This document shows positions 55,973 through 64,000 of a stretch of 64,000 bases of DNA, one piece after another. Below the pieces are notes generated by a model. The model was not told the origin of the DNA and ran no database searches. It saw only the letters and a program-made list of their open reading frames with translations. The DNA lies in contig NZ_FXYY01000003.1 of assembly GCF_900169165.1 (NCBI RefSeq), positions 186,001-250,000 on the forward strand, read 5' to 3'. Within the stretch, counting starts at the first letter, position 1. Each line of letters starts with the position of its first letter. The position numbers and the translations under genes are program-made. The DNA comes from Brevibacterium linens ATCC 9172. Lineage in GTDB: Bacteria > Actinomycetota > Actinomycetes > Actinomycetales > Brevibacteriaceae.

Positions 55973-57538
55973 ATGGCCACCGAGTTCGTAGACCGTGTCA
56001 CCGTTCATCTCGCCGCAGGCGCAGGTGGGAACGGGTGTGCCTCGATCAGGCGTGAGAAGTTCAAACCGCTCGGCGGACCCGACGGCGCCGACGGCGGCAA
56101 CGGCGGGAACATCATCTTCCGCGTCGACCGCCAGACCACGACCCTGCTTCCCCTCCACCACCGTCCGCACGTCCGTGCCGATGACGGCGGGATCGGCAAG
56201 GGCGACCTGAAGCACGGCGCCGACGGAAGAGACCTCATCGTCGACGTTCCCGAAGGCACGGTCGTGAAGAACACCAACGGCGATGTCATCGCCGACCTCG
56301 TCGATGACGGAACCGAATTCACCGCTGCCGCCGGAGGTCGCGGCGGTCTCGGCAATGCTGCGCTGGCATCGGCGAAGCGCAAGGCCCCCGGCTTCGCGCT
56401 CCTCGGCGAGCCCGGACAGACGCTGAGCCTGGTGCTCGAACTGAAGACGATCGCCGATATCGCACTGGTGGGCTACCCATCGGCGGGCAAGTCGAGTCTC
56501 ATCGCGGCTCTCTCGGCCGCGAAGCCGAAGATCGCCGACTACCCGTTCACCACGCTCGTGCCCAACCTCGGCGTCGTTCAGGCCGGCGACACGCGTTACA
56601 CGGTCGCCGACGTTCCGGGGCTCATCCCCGGAGCATCGGAGGGCAAGGGACTCGGTCTCGAGTTCCTCCGCCACGTCGAACGCTGCGCGGGACTCGTTCA
56701 CGTCATCGACATGGCCACGTGGGAGCCCGGACGCGATCCCGTCTCCGACCTCACGATCATCGAATCCGAACTCGCCGCCTATGCCGTCGACCTCGACGAT
56801 GGCAGCGGACTCCTCCCGCTGTCCGAACGGCCGAAACTCGTGGCGCTGAACAAAGTCGACATCCCCGACGGACGTGACCTCGCCGATATCGTCCGACCCG
56901 ACCTCGAGGCCGCCGGCTACCGTGTCTTCGAGATCTCCGCTGTCAGCCATGCGGGTCTGCGGGAACTCTCGTTCGCCATGGCCGAACTCGTGCTCGCCGA
57001 GCGGGAGCGCCGCGCCGAGCTGGAGGCGACTCCGCAGCGCGTGGTCATCCGTCCGAAGGCCGTCGACGATCGCGGATTCGAAGTCCGTTCTGAACGCAGC
57101 GCCGACGGTCCGCTGTTCCGTGTCCTCGGCGACAAGCCTCGGCGATGGGTGCAGCAGACGGATTTCGGCAACGACGAGGCCGTCGGCTACCTCGCCGACC
57201 GGCTCGACCACCTCGGAGTCGAGGAGGCCCTGTTCAAGGCCGGTGCCAAACCTGGTGACACGATCGTCGTGGGCGGAGACGATGGAGTCGTCTTCGACTG
57301 GGATCCCACGACCGTCGGCGGTGCCGAGCTGCTGGGCTCCCGAGGATCGGATGCCCGGCTCGACGAGGAATCGCGAGCCACTCGCAAGGAGCGCAAAGCC
57401 GCCTATCACGAGAAGATGGACGCGAAGGCCGCGACTCGGGCGGAGTTCGAACAGGAGCGCCTGGCCGAACGTACACACCGTGACAGCGCTGACGGTGCAC
57501 CTGCGACGGAGTCTGCCGAGGGAGCCGGCGAAGAGTGA
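55973..57538 (+). CDS. obgE: GTPase Obg (CgtA)
   Basis: 521 residues after TAAGGA. Glycine-rich Obg domain ([30 protein letters not shown]), G domain with G1 GYPSAGKSS (167-175), G3 DVPGL and G4 NKVD, then an OCT domain and an extra acidic tail of about 60 residues. It assists 50S assembly and links growth to GTP/ppGpp. Overlaps proB (GTGA). Confidence 0.96.
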   Translation: MATEFVDRVTVHLAAGAGGNGCASIRREKFKPLGGPDGADGGNGGNIIFRVDRQTTTLLPLHHRPHVRADDGGIGKGDLKHGADGRDLIVDVPEGTVVKNTNGDVIADLVDDGTEFTAAAGGRGGLGNAALASAKRKAPGFALLGEPGQTLSLVLELKTIADIALVGYPSAGKSSLIAALSAAKPKIADYPFTTLVPNLGVVQAGDTRYTVADVPGLIPGASEGKGLGLEFLRHVERCAGLVHVIDMATWEPGRDPVSDLTIIESELAAYAVDLDDGSGLLPLSERPKLVALNKVDIPDGRDLADIVRPDLEAAGYRVFEISAVSHAGLRELSFAMAELVLAERERRAELEATPQRVVIRPKAVDDRGFEVRSERSADGPLFRVLGDKPRRWVQQTDFGNDEAVGYLADRLDHLGVEEALFKAGAKPGDTIVVGGDDGVVFDWDPTTVGGAELLGSRGSDARLDEESRATRKERKAAYHEKMDAKAATRAEFEQERLAERTHRDSADGAPATESAEGAGEE

Positions 57539-58698
57539 GCGCAGTGCAGGCGGACTCCACCGCAGCGTCCGTCCGTGACGACATCGCCCGCGCCCGTCGT
57601 GTCGTCGTCAAGGTCGGCTCCTCCTCGCTGACGACGATCGACGGCGGACTCGACGAAGCCAAACTCATCGCCTTGACCGATGTCATCGGTGCCCACCGGT
57701 CGGCCGGTCACGAAGTCATCCTCGTCTCCTCAGGTGCGATCGCGGCGGGGCTGGAACCGATGGGACTGAAGAAGCGTCCGAGGGATCTGGCCAGCCAACA
57801 GGCGGCTGCCGGGGTCGGCCAGGGACTGCTAATGGCCGCCTATACGCGGGCTCTGGGACGCTACGACCTCGTTCCCGGCCAGGTGCTGCTGAGCGCCGAC
57901 GACCTCATCCGCCGCACCCAGTACAAGAACGCCCAACGTGCCATCGACAAACTCCTGGCCCTGGGCACGCTGCCCATCGTCAATGAGAACGACGCTGTGG
58001 CGACCGAAGAGATCCGCTTCGGCGACAACGACCGCCTGGCCGCGCTGGTCGCCCACCTCTCCCACGCCGATGCGCTGGTGCTGCTGTCGGATGTCGACGC
58101 GCTCTACTCTGGTCCTCCGGATCTGTCCGGCTCTCGGCTGATCGACCGCGTCCACGGTCCACGTGACCTCGACGAACTCGCCATCGGCGGCGTCGGGACC
58201 GCCGGCACGGGCACCGGAGGAATGGCCACGAAGGTCGAGGCCGCCATCATGGTCGCCGATTCCGGTATTCCGGCCGTGCTGACCTCGGCACCGCAGGCCG
58301 CCTCGGCGCTGGCCGGCGAGAATGTCGGCACGTATTTCGCGGTCACACACAAACGTCGGGGCACCCGTCTTCTGTGGCTGCGCCATCTCGCTCGCACCTT
58401 CGGCTCGATCACGATCGACCACGGAGCCGAGGCCGCTGTGCTCTCCCGTGGAACCTCTCTGCTCGCGGCCGGTGTCACCGCGTGCAGCGGAGAGTTCGAG
58501 GCCGGTGATCCGGTCGAGATCCGCAACCCTGCCGGTGATGTCATCGCTCGCGGTATGTCGAACTTCTCTTCGGCGGAGCTGCCGCTGATGTTCCGGTCCA
58601 CGACCGAGGAACTTGGCACCCGTCTGGGAAATGATTACCGTAAAGAGGTCATCCATCGAAACGATCTCGTTCTCACACACGTGAGCGGGGGGAGATAG
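57535..58698 (+). CDS. proB: Glutamate 5-kinase
   Basis: 387 residues from GTG 57535. Amino acid kinase domain ([56 protein letters not shown]) followed by a PUA domain (about 290-375). First step of proline synthesis: ATP-dependent phosphorylation of glutamate. Followed by proA 3 bases later. Confidence 0.96.
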   Translation: MSAVQADSTAASVRDDIARARRVVVKVGSSSLTTIDGGLDEAKLIALTDVIGAHRSAGHEVILVSSGAIAAGLEPMGLKKRPRDLASQQAAAGVGQGLLMAAYTRALGRYDLVPGQVLLSADDLIRRTQYKNAQRAIDKLLALGTLPIVNENDAVATEEIRFGDNDRLAALVAHLSHADALVLLSDVDALYSGPPDLSGSRLIDRVHGPRDLDELAIGGVGTAGTGTGGMATKVEAAIMVADSGIPAVLTSAPQAASALAGENVGTYFAVTHKRRGTRLLWLRHLARTFGSITIDHGAEAAVLSRGTSLLAAGVTACSGEFEAGDPVEIRNPAGDVIARGMSNFSSAELPLMFRSTTEELGTRLGNDYRKEVIHRNDLVLTHVSGGR

Positions 58699-58701
58699 CC
58701 C

Positions 58702-59991
58702 ATGACAGCAGCAGCCGAGATCCACCCGAAGACCGTGCGCGGAGTCACCCGCATCGTCCGCAATGCCAAGGCCGCGTCGAGTCTGTTGGCGACGACCTCG
58801 ACCGCGGAGAAGAATGCAGCGCTCGGCGCCATCGCCGACGCTCTGCGCAGCAGCACCGACCGCATCGTCAAGGCCAACGATGCCGATATCGCAGCCGGCA
58901 CCGGGAACGGGATGAGCGACGCTCTGCTCGATCGTCTGCGCCTCGATGCCGATCGCATCGCCGCGATCGCCGATTCCGTCGAGGACGTCATCGACCTGGC
59001 TGACCCCGTCGGCGATGTCGTCGTCGGCCGGACTCTGCCCAACGGCATCCGGCTGACCCAGAATCGCGTGCCCATGGGTGTCATCGGCGCGATCTACGAA
59101 GCCCGTCCGAACGTCACCGTCGACATCGCCGTCCTCGCCCTGAAGTCCGGCAATGCCTCGGTCCTGCGCGGCGGGTCGGCGGCCCAGAACTCGAACACGG
59201 AGATCATCTCCATCCTCCGCCGCGCAGTCGAATCGGCGGGACTTCCGGCCGACTCGATCAGCGGCATCGACCAGTACGGACGCGAGGGTGCGCACGTGCT
59301 CATGACTGCCCGCGACTACGTCGATCTGCTCATTCCCCGAGGCGGCGCCGATCTGATCAACATGGTCGTGCAGGAATCGATCGTGCCCGTCATCGAAACC
59401 GGGGTGGGCAATGTGCACATGTTCATCGACTCCACCGCCACCGTGAAGACCTCCGTCGACCTCGTCCTGAATTCGAAGACGCATCGTCCCAGCGTGTGCA
59501 ACTCGTTGGAGACCCTCCTCGTCCACGAGAAAGCCGCGAAGCGTGTGCTGCCGAAGATCCTCGAACGGCTCGACGGCGCTGGAGTCATCGTCCACGCCGA
59601 CTCGGACGTCTCAGCACTGGCACCTGCGGGGATGAAGATTCGCCGGGTGTCACGACGTGACTGGGCCAAGGAGTATCTGGGGCTGGAGATCGCCATCAAA
59701 CTCGTCTCCGGAATCGAAGAGGCCATCGACCACATCCGCGCCTACAGCTCCGGCCACACCGAAGTGATCGTGACGAAGGACCTCGACAACGCCGACACCT
59801 TCGTCACAGCCATCGATGCCGCAGCGGTGGGGGTCAACGTCTCCACCCGATTCACCGACGGGGGAGAGCTGGGCTTCGGCGCAGAAGTGGGAATTTCCAC
59901 GCAGAAGCTGCATGCACGCGGTCCCATGGGACTCGAGCAGCTGACGACGACGAAGTGGGTGATGATGGGCAACGGACAGGTCCGTTCCTGA
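58702..59991 (+). CDS. proA: Glutamate-5-semialdehyde dehydrogenase
   Basis: 429 residues; GGGGGAG precedes ATG 58702. Aldehyde dehydrogenase fold with catalytic Cys266 (RPSVCNSLETLLVH) and the family blocks PMGVIGAIYEARPNVT and FTDGGELGFGAEVGIS. NADPH-dependent reduction of glutamyl phosphate, second step of proline synthesis. Confidence 0.97.
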   Translation: MTAAAEIHPKTVRGVTRIVRNAKAASSLLATTSTAEKNAALGAIADALRSSTDRIVKANDADIAAGTGNGMSDALLDRLRLDADRIAAIADSVEDVIDLADPVGDVVVGRTLPNGIRLTQNRVPMGVIGAIYEARPNVTVDIAVLALKSGNASVLRGGSAAQNSNTEIISILRRAVESAGLPADSISGIDQYGREGAHVLMTARDYVDLLIPRGGADLINMVVQESIVPVIETGVGNVHMFIDSTATVKTSVDLVLNSKTHRPSVCNSLETLLVHEKAAKRVLPKILERLDGAGVIVHADSDVSALAPAGMKIRRVSRRDWAKEYLGLEIAIKLVSGIEEAIDHIRAYSSGHTEVIVTKDLDNADTFVTAIDAAAVGVNVSTRFTDGGELGFGAEVGISTQKLHARGPMGLEQLTTTKWVMMGNGQVRS

Positions 59992-60014
59992 GCCGCCGGC
60001 GATTCCGACACCCG

Positions 60015-60042
60015 CCCGATCGGTTGGGGACCCCCGATCGGG
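60015..60042 (+). terminator. Possible terminator after proA
   Basis: 9-bp stem CCCGATCGG/CCGATCGGG with a 10-base loop; no T-run. A second 9-bp hairpin (60121-60129 with 60134-60142, loop TTGT) lies just before the next small gene. Confidence 0.5.
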
Positions 60043-60164
60043 GGAGCCGTCGGAAGAGGAAGATGTCATGTCGATGCCGGATTCCTGGGTCGTTCATGAG
60101 AAACTGAGAAGGTAATGACGCCGACGCGCTTGTGCGCGTCGGACACTGAGTAAGGAGAAAAGAC

Positions 60165-60326
60165 GTGAACGCAGCCATTATGGCCGCCGCAGCCGAAGGT
60201 GGGGAGCACGCCGCCCACGTCGAGCTGCCGATGGATCCGATCTGGTACGGACTCATCACCCTGGCGATCTTCATCACGATGGGCCTGGTGTCTCGGTCGT
60301 GGAAGGGCATCTCGCACCGCCACTGA
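60165..60326 (+). CDS. 53-residue single-pass membrane protein
   Basis: GTG 60165 with TAAGGAG 7 bases upstream, the strongest ribosome-binding site in the area. The N terminus is Ala/Glu/His-rich ([14 protein letters not shown]), then [20 protein letters not shown] is a membrane helix and [11 protein letters not shown] a basic end, so N-out or N-in by positive-inside is C-terminus in. It ends 1 base before nadD ATG. I recall similar short proteins before nadD in related actinobacteria; function unknown. Confidence 0.75.
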   Translation: MNAAIMAAAAEGGEHAAHVELPMDPIWYGLITLAIFITMGLVSRSWKGISHRH

Positions 60327-60327
60327 T

Positions 60328-60933
60328 ATGGCAGAGCACAGACGCAGAGTCGGTGTCATGGGCGGCACCTTCGACCCCGTCCACAACGGCCACCTCGTCG
60401 CGGCCAGTGAGGTTCAGGCGACCTTCGACCTCGACGAGGTGGTCTTCGTCCCCACGGGACGGCCGTATCAGAAGGACGTCGAAGAGGTCAGCAGCGCCGA
60501 GCACCGGTATCTGATGACGGTCATCGCGACGGCATCGAATCCCCGGTTCACCGTCTCTCGAGCCGATGTCGACCGACCGGGCCCGACGTATACGATCGAT
60601 ACGCTGCGGGACCTCGCCCGCAGCTATGGTCCCGATACCGAGTTGTTCTTCATCACCGGCGCGGACGCTTTGGCTCAGATCCTGACGTGGAAGAATGTGG
60701 ATGAGCTGTTTTCCCTGGCTCACTTCGTCGGCGTCAGTCGGCCCGGGCACGAACTCCATGGTGAAGGACTGCCGGTCGATCGGCTGAGTCTCGTGCAGAT
60801 CCCTGCACTGGCGATATCGTCCACGGATTGCAGACAACGGGTGATGGATGGTGCACCTGTCTGGTACCTCGTGCCGGACGGCGTAGTGCAGTACATCGCG
60901 AAGTACGAGTTGTACAGGAGTGAGAATGGCTGA
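60328..60933 (+). CDS. nadD: Nicotinate-nucleotide adenylyltransferase
   Basis: 201 residues from ATG 60328. [12 protein letters not shown] (12-23) is the nucleotidyltransferase motif, with ISSTDCR near the C terminus (the ISSTxIR motif). It makes deamido-NAD from nicotinate mononucleotide. ATG is 1 base after the small membrane protein and its end overlaps the next gene by 8 bases. Confidence 0.95.
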   Translation: MAEHRRRVGVMGGTFDPVHNGHLVAASEVQATFDLDEVVFVPTGRPYQKDVEEVSSAEHRYLMTVIATASNPRFTVSRADVDRPGPTYTIDTLRDLARSYGPDTELFFITGADALAQILTWKNVDELFSLAHFVGVSRPGHELHGEGLPVDRLSLVQIPALAISSTDCRQRVMDGAPVWYLVPDGVVQYIAKYELYRSENG

Positions 60934-62413
60934 GGAGCAGTTCACGTCACGTCGAGCACGGCGGGAAGCCGAGAGGCTGGCGGCGGAACAGGCGTTCGAA
61001 GCACGAGAGGTTCCTGAGCAGCCGAAGGAGGCTCCGAACTCTCGCGCGGGGCTCCTCAATCCGCTGCCGCCGAAGAAGCCCGATGCGAAACCCGCTGCCG
61101 AGACCAGCGATGACACCGCCTCACGTATCGACCCCGATCCTTCGCCACGGACCAGCCACGAACGCGGTGCCCTGGCATCTGACCACCCGCAGGAGTCGCG
61201 GCCCCCGGTCCATGCCGAGGACCGTCTCGACCCGACTCGGACTCCGCTGCCGCACTTCCAGACCCGAGCAGAGAAGAAGCGGTACCTGCGCGAACACGGA
61301 CTCTCGCTGAACGGCGATCTGTCCACCGGCGCGATGCCGGTTGTGGCCGACGAGCAGGAACTGGCCGAACGCCAGGCCGCTGCCGAGGGTCGCTTGACCG
61401 GTCCGATCCCGGAGGTCCCGGAATCGGAGGCCACACAGTCGGAAGCCACCGGCTCGGATGCCGTCGAGTCAGACGCATCCGACACGGACGCCGCAGCCGA
61501 CCCTGCAGATGCCTCGTCCGTGTCGAGCCCGGATGCGAATGCCGCGGGCACCGAGCACGAATCCTATGACACCGCCGGTTTCGGGGGAGATACCGAAGAG
61601 GTCGCCGCCCGTGATTTCGAGGCCCCCGTCACTGCTGACTCGGCACCGCGGCCGACGACCGTGGACAGCGAGCCCTACGACGCGCTGTCGATGCCGTACT
61701 CGGCCCTCGACGCAGATGCTCCGGCGCTCGGAGACGAGTCCGAGAACGAGAAGCCGGCCGATGCCGCGGACCAGACCGAATCGGCGGATCAGAGCGGCTC
61801 GGCCGACAAAGCAGACTCGGAAGCTGCCGCTGGTGCCGTTCCCGCAGGCGAACCTGCTCCCGCGGACGAACCTGCTTCCGCGGACGAGCCGGCTGCGACG
61901 CCCGAGGCAGATGCCGCAAGCGAGCCCGAGCCCGCGTCCCGTTCGCGGCGGATGCCGATCGTGCAGCCTCCCTCGACGTCCGGAGTGCGCGTCGTCACCG
62001 CCGCGTCGGCTCAGATCCCCGAAGTCGATGATGCGCGCGGGAGCGAAACTCAGCGACAGCAGACCCCGGACTCTGTCCGCGGCGAAGAGTCGCAGACCGG
62101 CACGGGTACCGACGGTGCAGATCAGTCGCCGGGTGACGCCGGCTCCGATGACGCGGCGCGCGCATTGGCCGCCAACCCGGAGACCCGCCCGATGGACGCA
62201 GTGCCCGAAGCCTGGTCGCTGCCGAATGCCGACTACGAAGACGAAGAGACCGAGAACCCTCCCGGCTCACGCATCCGAGCCAGCTCGGTCACCGGGCAGG
62301 ACGGTCAGATCCTCATGGGCGAAGAGCCCTCGAAGATGCCCTATATCGTCCTCGGCGTCGCCGCGTTCTTCGCCTTGGCCCTCATCGTCATCGCCCTCGT
62401 CATGTTCCTCTGA
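60926..62413 (+). CDS. Disordered protein with C-terminal membrane anchor
   Basis: 495 residues from ATG 60926, 5 bases after CAGGAG. The first 60 residues are a charged helix ([20 protein letters not shown]); most of the rest is Glu/Ala/Pro/Ser/Asp-rich and disordered, with short PADEPA-type repeats near 310-330. A single helix at the very end ([20 protein letters not shown]) makes it tail-anchored with the bulk in the cytoplasm. The family is not recognised; proteins of this shape sit between nadD and rsfS in related genomes. Confidence 0.65.
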   Translation: MAEEQFTSRRARREAERLAAEQAFEAREVPEQPKEAPNSRAGLLNPLPPKKPDAKPAAETSDDTASRIDPDPSPRTSHERGALASDHPQESRPPVHAEDRLDPTRTPLPHFQTRAEKKRYLREHGLSLNGDLSTGAMPVVADEQELAERQAAAEGRLTGPIPEVPESEATQSEATGSDAVESDASDTDAAADPADASSVSSPDANAAGTEHESYDTAGFGGDTEEVAARDFEAPVTADSAPRPTTVDSEPYDALSMPYSALDADAPALGDESENEKPADAADQTESADQSGSADKADSEAAAGAVPAGEPAPADEPASADEPAATPEADAASEPEPASRSRRMPIVQPPSTSGVRVVTAASAQIPEVDDARGSETQRQQTPDSVRGEESQTGTGTDGADQSPGDAGSDDAARALAANPETRPMDAVPEAWSLPNADYEDEETENPPGSRIRASSVTGQDGQILMGEEPSKMPYIVLGVAAFFALALIVIALVMFL

Positions 62414-62466
62414 ACATCACACGGGGACACACCACCTCCACCACCGCATCCATGCGAAAGGATCTT

Positions 62467-62844
62467 GTGAGCGAGATCGCCGAATCCACCCAGCTGCTTC
62501 GAACCGCCGCCAAAGCGGCGGACGAGAAGCTCGGAACCGACATCATCGGCCTCGATGTGAGCTCCACGCTCTACATCACCGACGCGTTCCTCATCGTCTC
62601 GGCCGACAACGAACGCCAGATCGGTGCGATCATCGACGCGATCGAACAAGAGCTGCAGCTCGTGCACGACCTCACCCCGCTGCGCCGCGAGGGTCGGGGA
62701 GGGGACTGGGTGCTGCTCGACTTCGGAGAGATCGTCGTCCATGTCTTCTCTGCCGAGCAGCGCGAGTACTATGCGCTCGAACGGCTGTGGAAAGACGTAC
62801 CGGCTATCGACCTGCAGCTGCCCGAACCCGGCTCGGACGAATGA
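62467..62844 (+). CDS. rsfS: Ribosome silencing factor RsfS
   Basis: 125 residues from GTG 62467, 4 bases after GAAAGGA; the ATG at 62452 lacks such a site. RsfS (DUF143) pattern: LLRTAAKAADEKLGTDIIGL, YITDAFLIVSADNERQIGAI and DWVLLDFGEIVVHVFSAEQR. It binds L14 and blocks subunit joining in starvation. Overlaps the next gene as ATGA. Confidence 0.96.
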   Translation: MSEIAESTQLLRTAAKAADEKLGTDIIGLDVSSTLYITDAFLIVSADNERQIGAIIDAIEQELQLVHDLTPLRREGRGGDWVLLDFGEIVVHVFSAEQREYYALERLWKDVPAIDLQLPEPGSDE

Positions 62845-63437
62845 CGAAGACGGTGCTGTTCTGGCGTCACGGACAGACGGACTTCAACGTCGCCGGTCGC
62901 TTCCAGGGACAGTCCGACGTCCCCCTCAACGACACGGGCCGAGCTCAGGCCGAAGAAACCGCTCGACTCCTCGCCGAGTTCGATCCGGAACTCATCGTCT
63001 CCTCCGACCTCTCCCGTGCAGCGGCGACCTCCGACAGCCTGGCGACGCTCGTCGGTCGCGAACCCCTGCGCGACGAGCGTCTGCGCGAGACCGCATTCGG
63101 TGAGTGGGAAGGGCGCACGCGCGCCGAGGTGGCCGAGATCTGGCCGAACGAACTCGCCGAATGGGCCTCCGGTGCCGATGTCAATCCGCCCGGGGGCGAG
63201 TCCCGTTCCCAGTCCGGTCACCGCGTCGCAGCTGCCATCTCCGAGATCGTACGGTCGACCGACGCCGAGCCGATCGCCATCGTCGCTCACGGTGCGGTCC
63301 TGCGGGCAGCCGCCGAAATCCTGTTGGAGATGAACGGGACCGGTCGGCTCGGCGTCCTCGGCAACTGCGGTCACGGAGAGTTCGGATTCACCGGCGACAG
63401 CTGGGTGCTGCGCAGCTGGGGCGCGTTCTCCCGCTGA
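62841..63437 (+). CDS. Histidine phosphatase (phosphoglycerate mutase-like)
   Basis: 198 residues from ATG 62841, overlapping the rsfS stop. RHG motif with catalytic His10 (FWRHGQTDFN), acid Glu in RETAFGEWEG, second His in VAHGAVLR. Broad-specificity phosphatase of the GpmB type (Rv2419c position, where the relative is glucosyl-3-phosphoglycerate phosphatase GpgP). Substrate inferred from neighbour order only. Confidence 0.9.
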   Translation: MTKTVLFWRHGQTDFNVAGRFQGQSDVPLNDTGRAQAEETARLLAEFDPELIVSSDLSRAAATSDSLATLVGREPLRDERLRETAFGEWEGRTRAEVAEIWPNELAEWASGADVNPPGGESRSQSGHRVAAAISEIVRSTDAEPIAIVAHGAVLRAAAEILLEMNGTGRLGVLGNCGHGEFGFTGDSWVLRSWGAFSR

Positions 63438-63502
63438 GGCGAGGGTCAGCGGCACTGCCGGTTCGGTTCTCCGCCGTCCGGGCCGTCCGGGCCGCGCCGG
63501 AC

Positions 63503-64000
63503 TCAGCTGTCGGCCGTCCGGGCCGGTGCGACGGATCTGATGAGCTCGACCAGCGAGTCCGCCGACCTCGCCCAATCGAAGGCCAGTGCCTGCACCTGTC
63601 CGGCCGCGGACTTCCCCGCCCATCTTTCGGCGTCCGTGAGCCGGGTGATCGCCTCGGCGATCGACTGCGGGTCCTCGGGGTCGAAGTATTCGGCCGCCTC
63701 GGCGGCGATCTCCCGAAAGATCGGAATGTCCGAGACGGCCACGGGCACGCCCTGAGCCATCGCCTCGATCACTGGCAGCCCGAATCCCTCTTCGCGCGAG
63801 GCCGTGACCAGAGCTGTCGACTCGTCGAGCAGGCGCGCGTACTCCTCTTCGCTGACTCCTCGGTGGAAGACGACCTTCGCGCGGTCGGGGATGAGGGCAC
63901 GCAGCTGAGCTTCCCGACGTCCGTCGATGCGGCTGGCGATGTGCAAGGTCCACCCGGGCAGGTACTCGAGGGCGCGGATGAGGGCCTCGACGTTCTTGTA
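63503..64000 (-). CDS. Group 1 (GT4) glycosyltransferase, C-terminal part
   Basis: Open from the window edge, 165 residues. GT-B C-terminal Rossmann domain: YKNVEALIRALEYLPGWTLH, KVVFHRGVSEEEYARLLDES and the EX7E motif in REEGFGLPVIEAMAQGVPVA. Retaining glycosyltransferases of this type use nucleotide sugars; acceptor unknown. The N-terminal half lies beyond 64000. Convergent with the phosphatase gene. Confidence 0.88.
   Translation of the reverse strand, partial: YKNVEALIRALEYLPGWTLHIASRIDGRREAQLRALIPDRAKVVFHRGVSEEEYARLLDESTALVTASREEGFGLPVIEAMAQGVPVAVSDIPIFREIAAEAAEYFDPEDPQSIAEAITRLTDAERWAGKSAAGQVQALAFDWARSADSLVELIRSVAPARTADS

Noticed and set aside
61458..63437. A 659-codon plus frame ending in the phosphatase
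   Set aside because: Only the part from ATG 62841 is a gene; the upstream part is a shifted frame of the disordered protein and rsfS.

Overview
The window is a contiguous stretch of high-GC chromosome from an actinobacterium. It carries nucS/EndoMS rather than visible mutS/mutL, paired clpP1-clpP2, a mycobacterial-type MurA, a type-2 IleRS behind a T-box, and many ATGA/GTGA overlaps. A Brevibacterium-like member of Micrococcales is my best guess; this rests on gene order and protein style, not on a marker-gene comparison. No insertion sequence, prophage, CRISPR array, rRNA operon or island of unusual composition was seen, so this looks like ordinary vertically inherited core genome.

Layout. 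1-4740: end of the F1 ATP synthase operon (atpA end, atpG, atpD, a short atpC), a DUF2550 membrane protein and murA. 4861-9838: nucS, a zinc-ribbon protein, a divergent long coiled-coil protein, a thiolase and two small proteins. 9960-16891: tRNA-Arg, a pair of membrane-associated GTPases, an SSB, a lipoprotein and the ribosome-associated ABC-F ATPase ettA. 17119-21052: acyl-CoA thioesterases, truncated haemoglobin and an MscS channel. 21065-26232: aminopeptidase N, a DsbA-like oxidoreductase, rpiB and a zinc alcohol dehydrogenase. 26316-29526: a lipoprotein, tRNA-Pro, tRNA-Gly and a GH15-type hydrolase. 29739-36354: the proteostasis block tig, clpP1, clpP2, clpX, then an MFS exporter and an AIM24 protein. 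36583-47379: valS, acyltransferase, SDR, T-box plus ileS, folC, DUF4233, ndk. 47533-54604: VKOR, RNase E/G, SPFH protein, AGCS transporter. 54730-64000: chorismate mutase, rplU-rpmA-obgE-proB-proA, a 53-residue membrane protein, nadD, a disordered tail-anchored protein, rsfS, a phosphatase and the edge of a glycosyltransferase.

Much of the order (glbO, pepN, DsbA-like, rpiB, tig, clpP1P2, valS, folC, DUF4233, ndk, rne, rplU, rpmA, obg, proB, proA, nadD, rsfS, phosphoglycerate mutase) resembles the Rv2419c-Rv2470 region of Mycobacterium tuberculosis as I remember it. Together the genes cover energy conversion, wall precursor synthesis, translation and ribosome assembly, protein quality control and RNA decay.

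I did not find a convincing new multi-gene system. The items most worth a second look are a textbook ClgR operator before clpP1P2, the ileS T-box with a visible Shine-Dalgarno sequestrator, an RNase E/G that has lost its zinc-link cysteines and sits behind a long structured leader, a monothiol CPWA oxidoreductase, a two-GTPase membrane module, an epsilon subunit without its C-terminal domain, and several genes that look leaderless.
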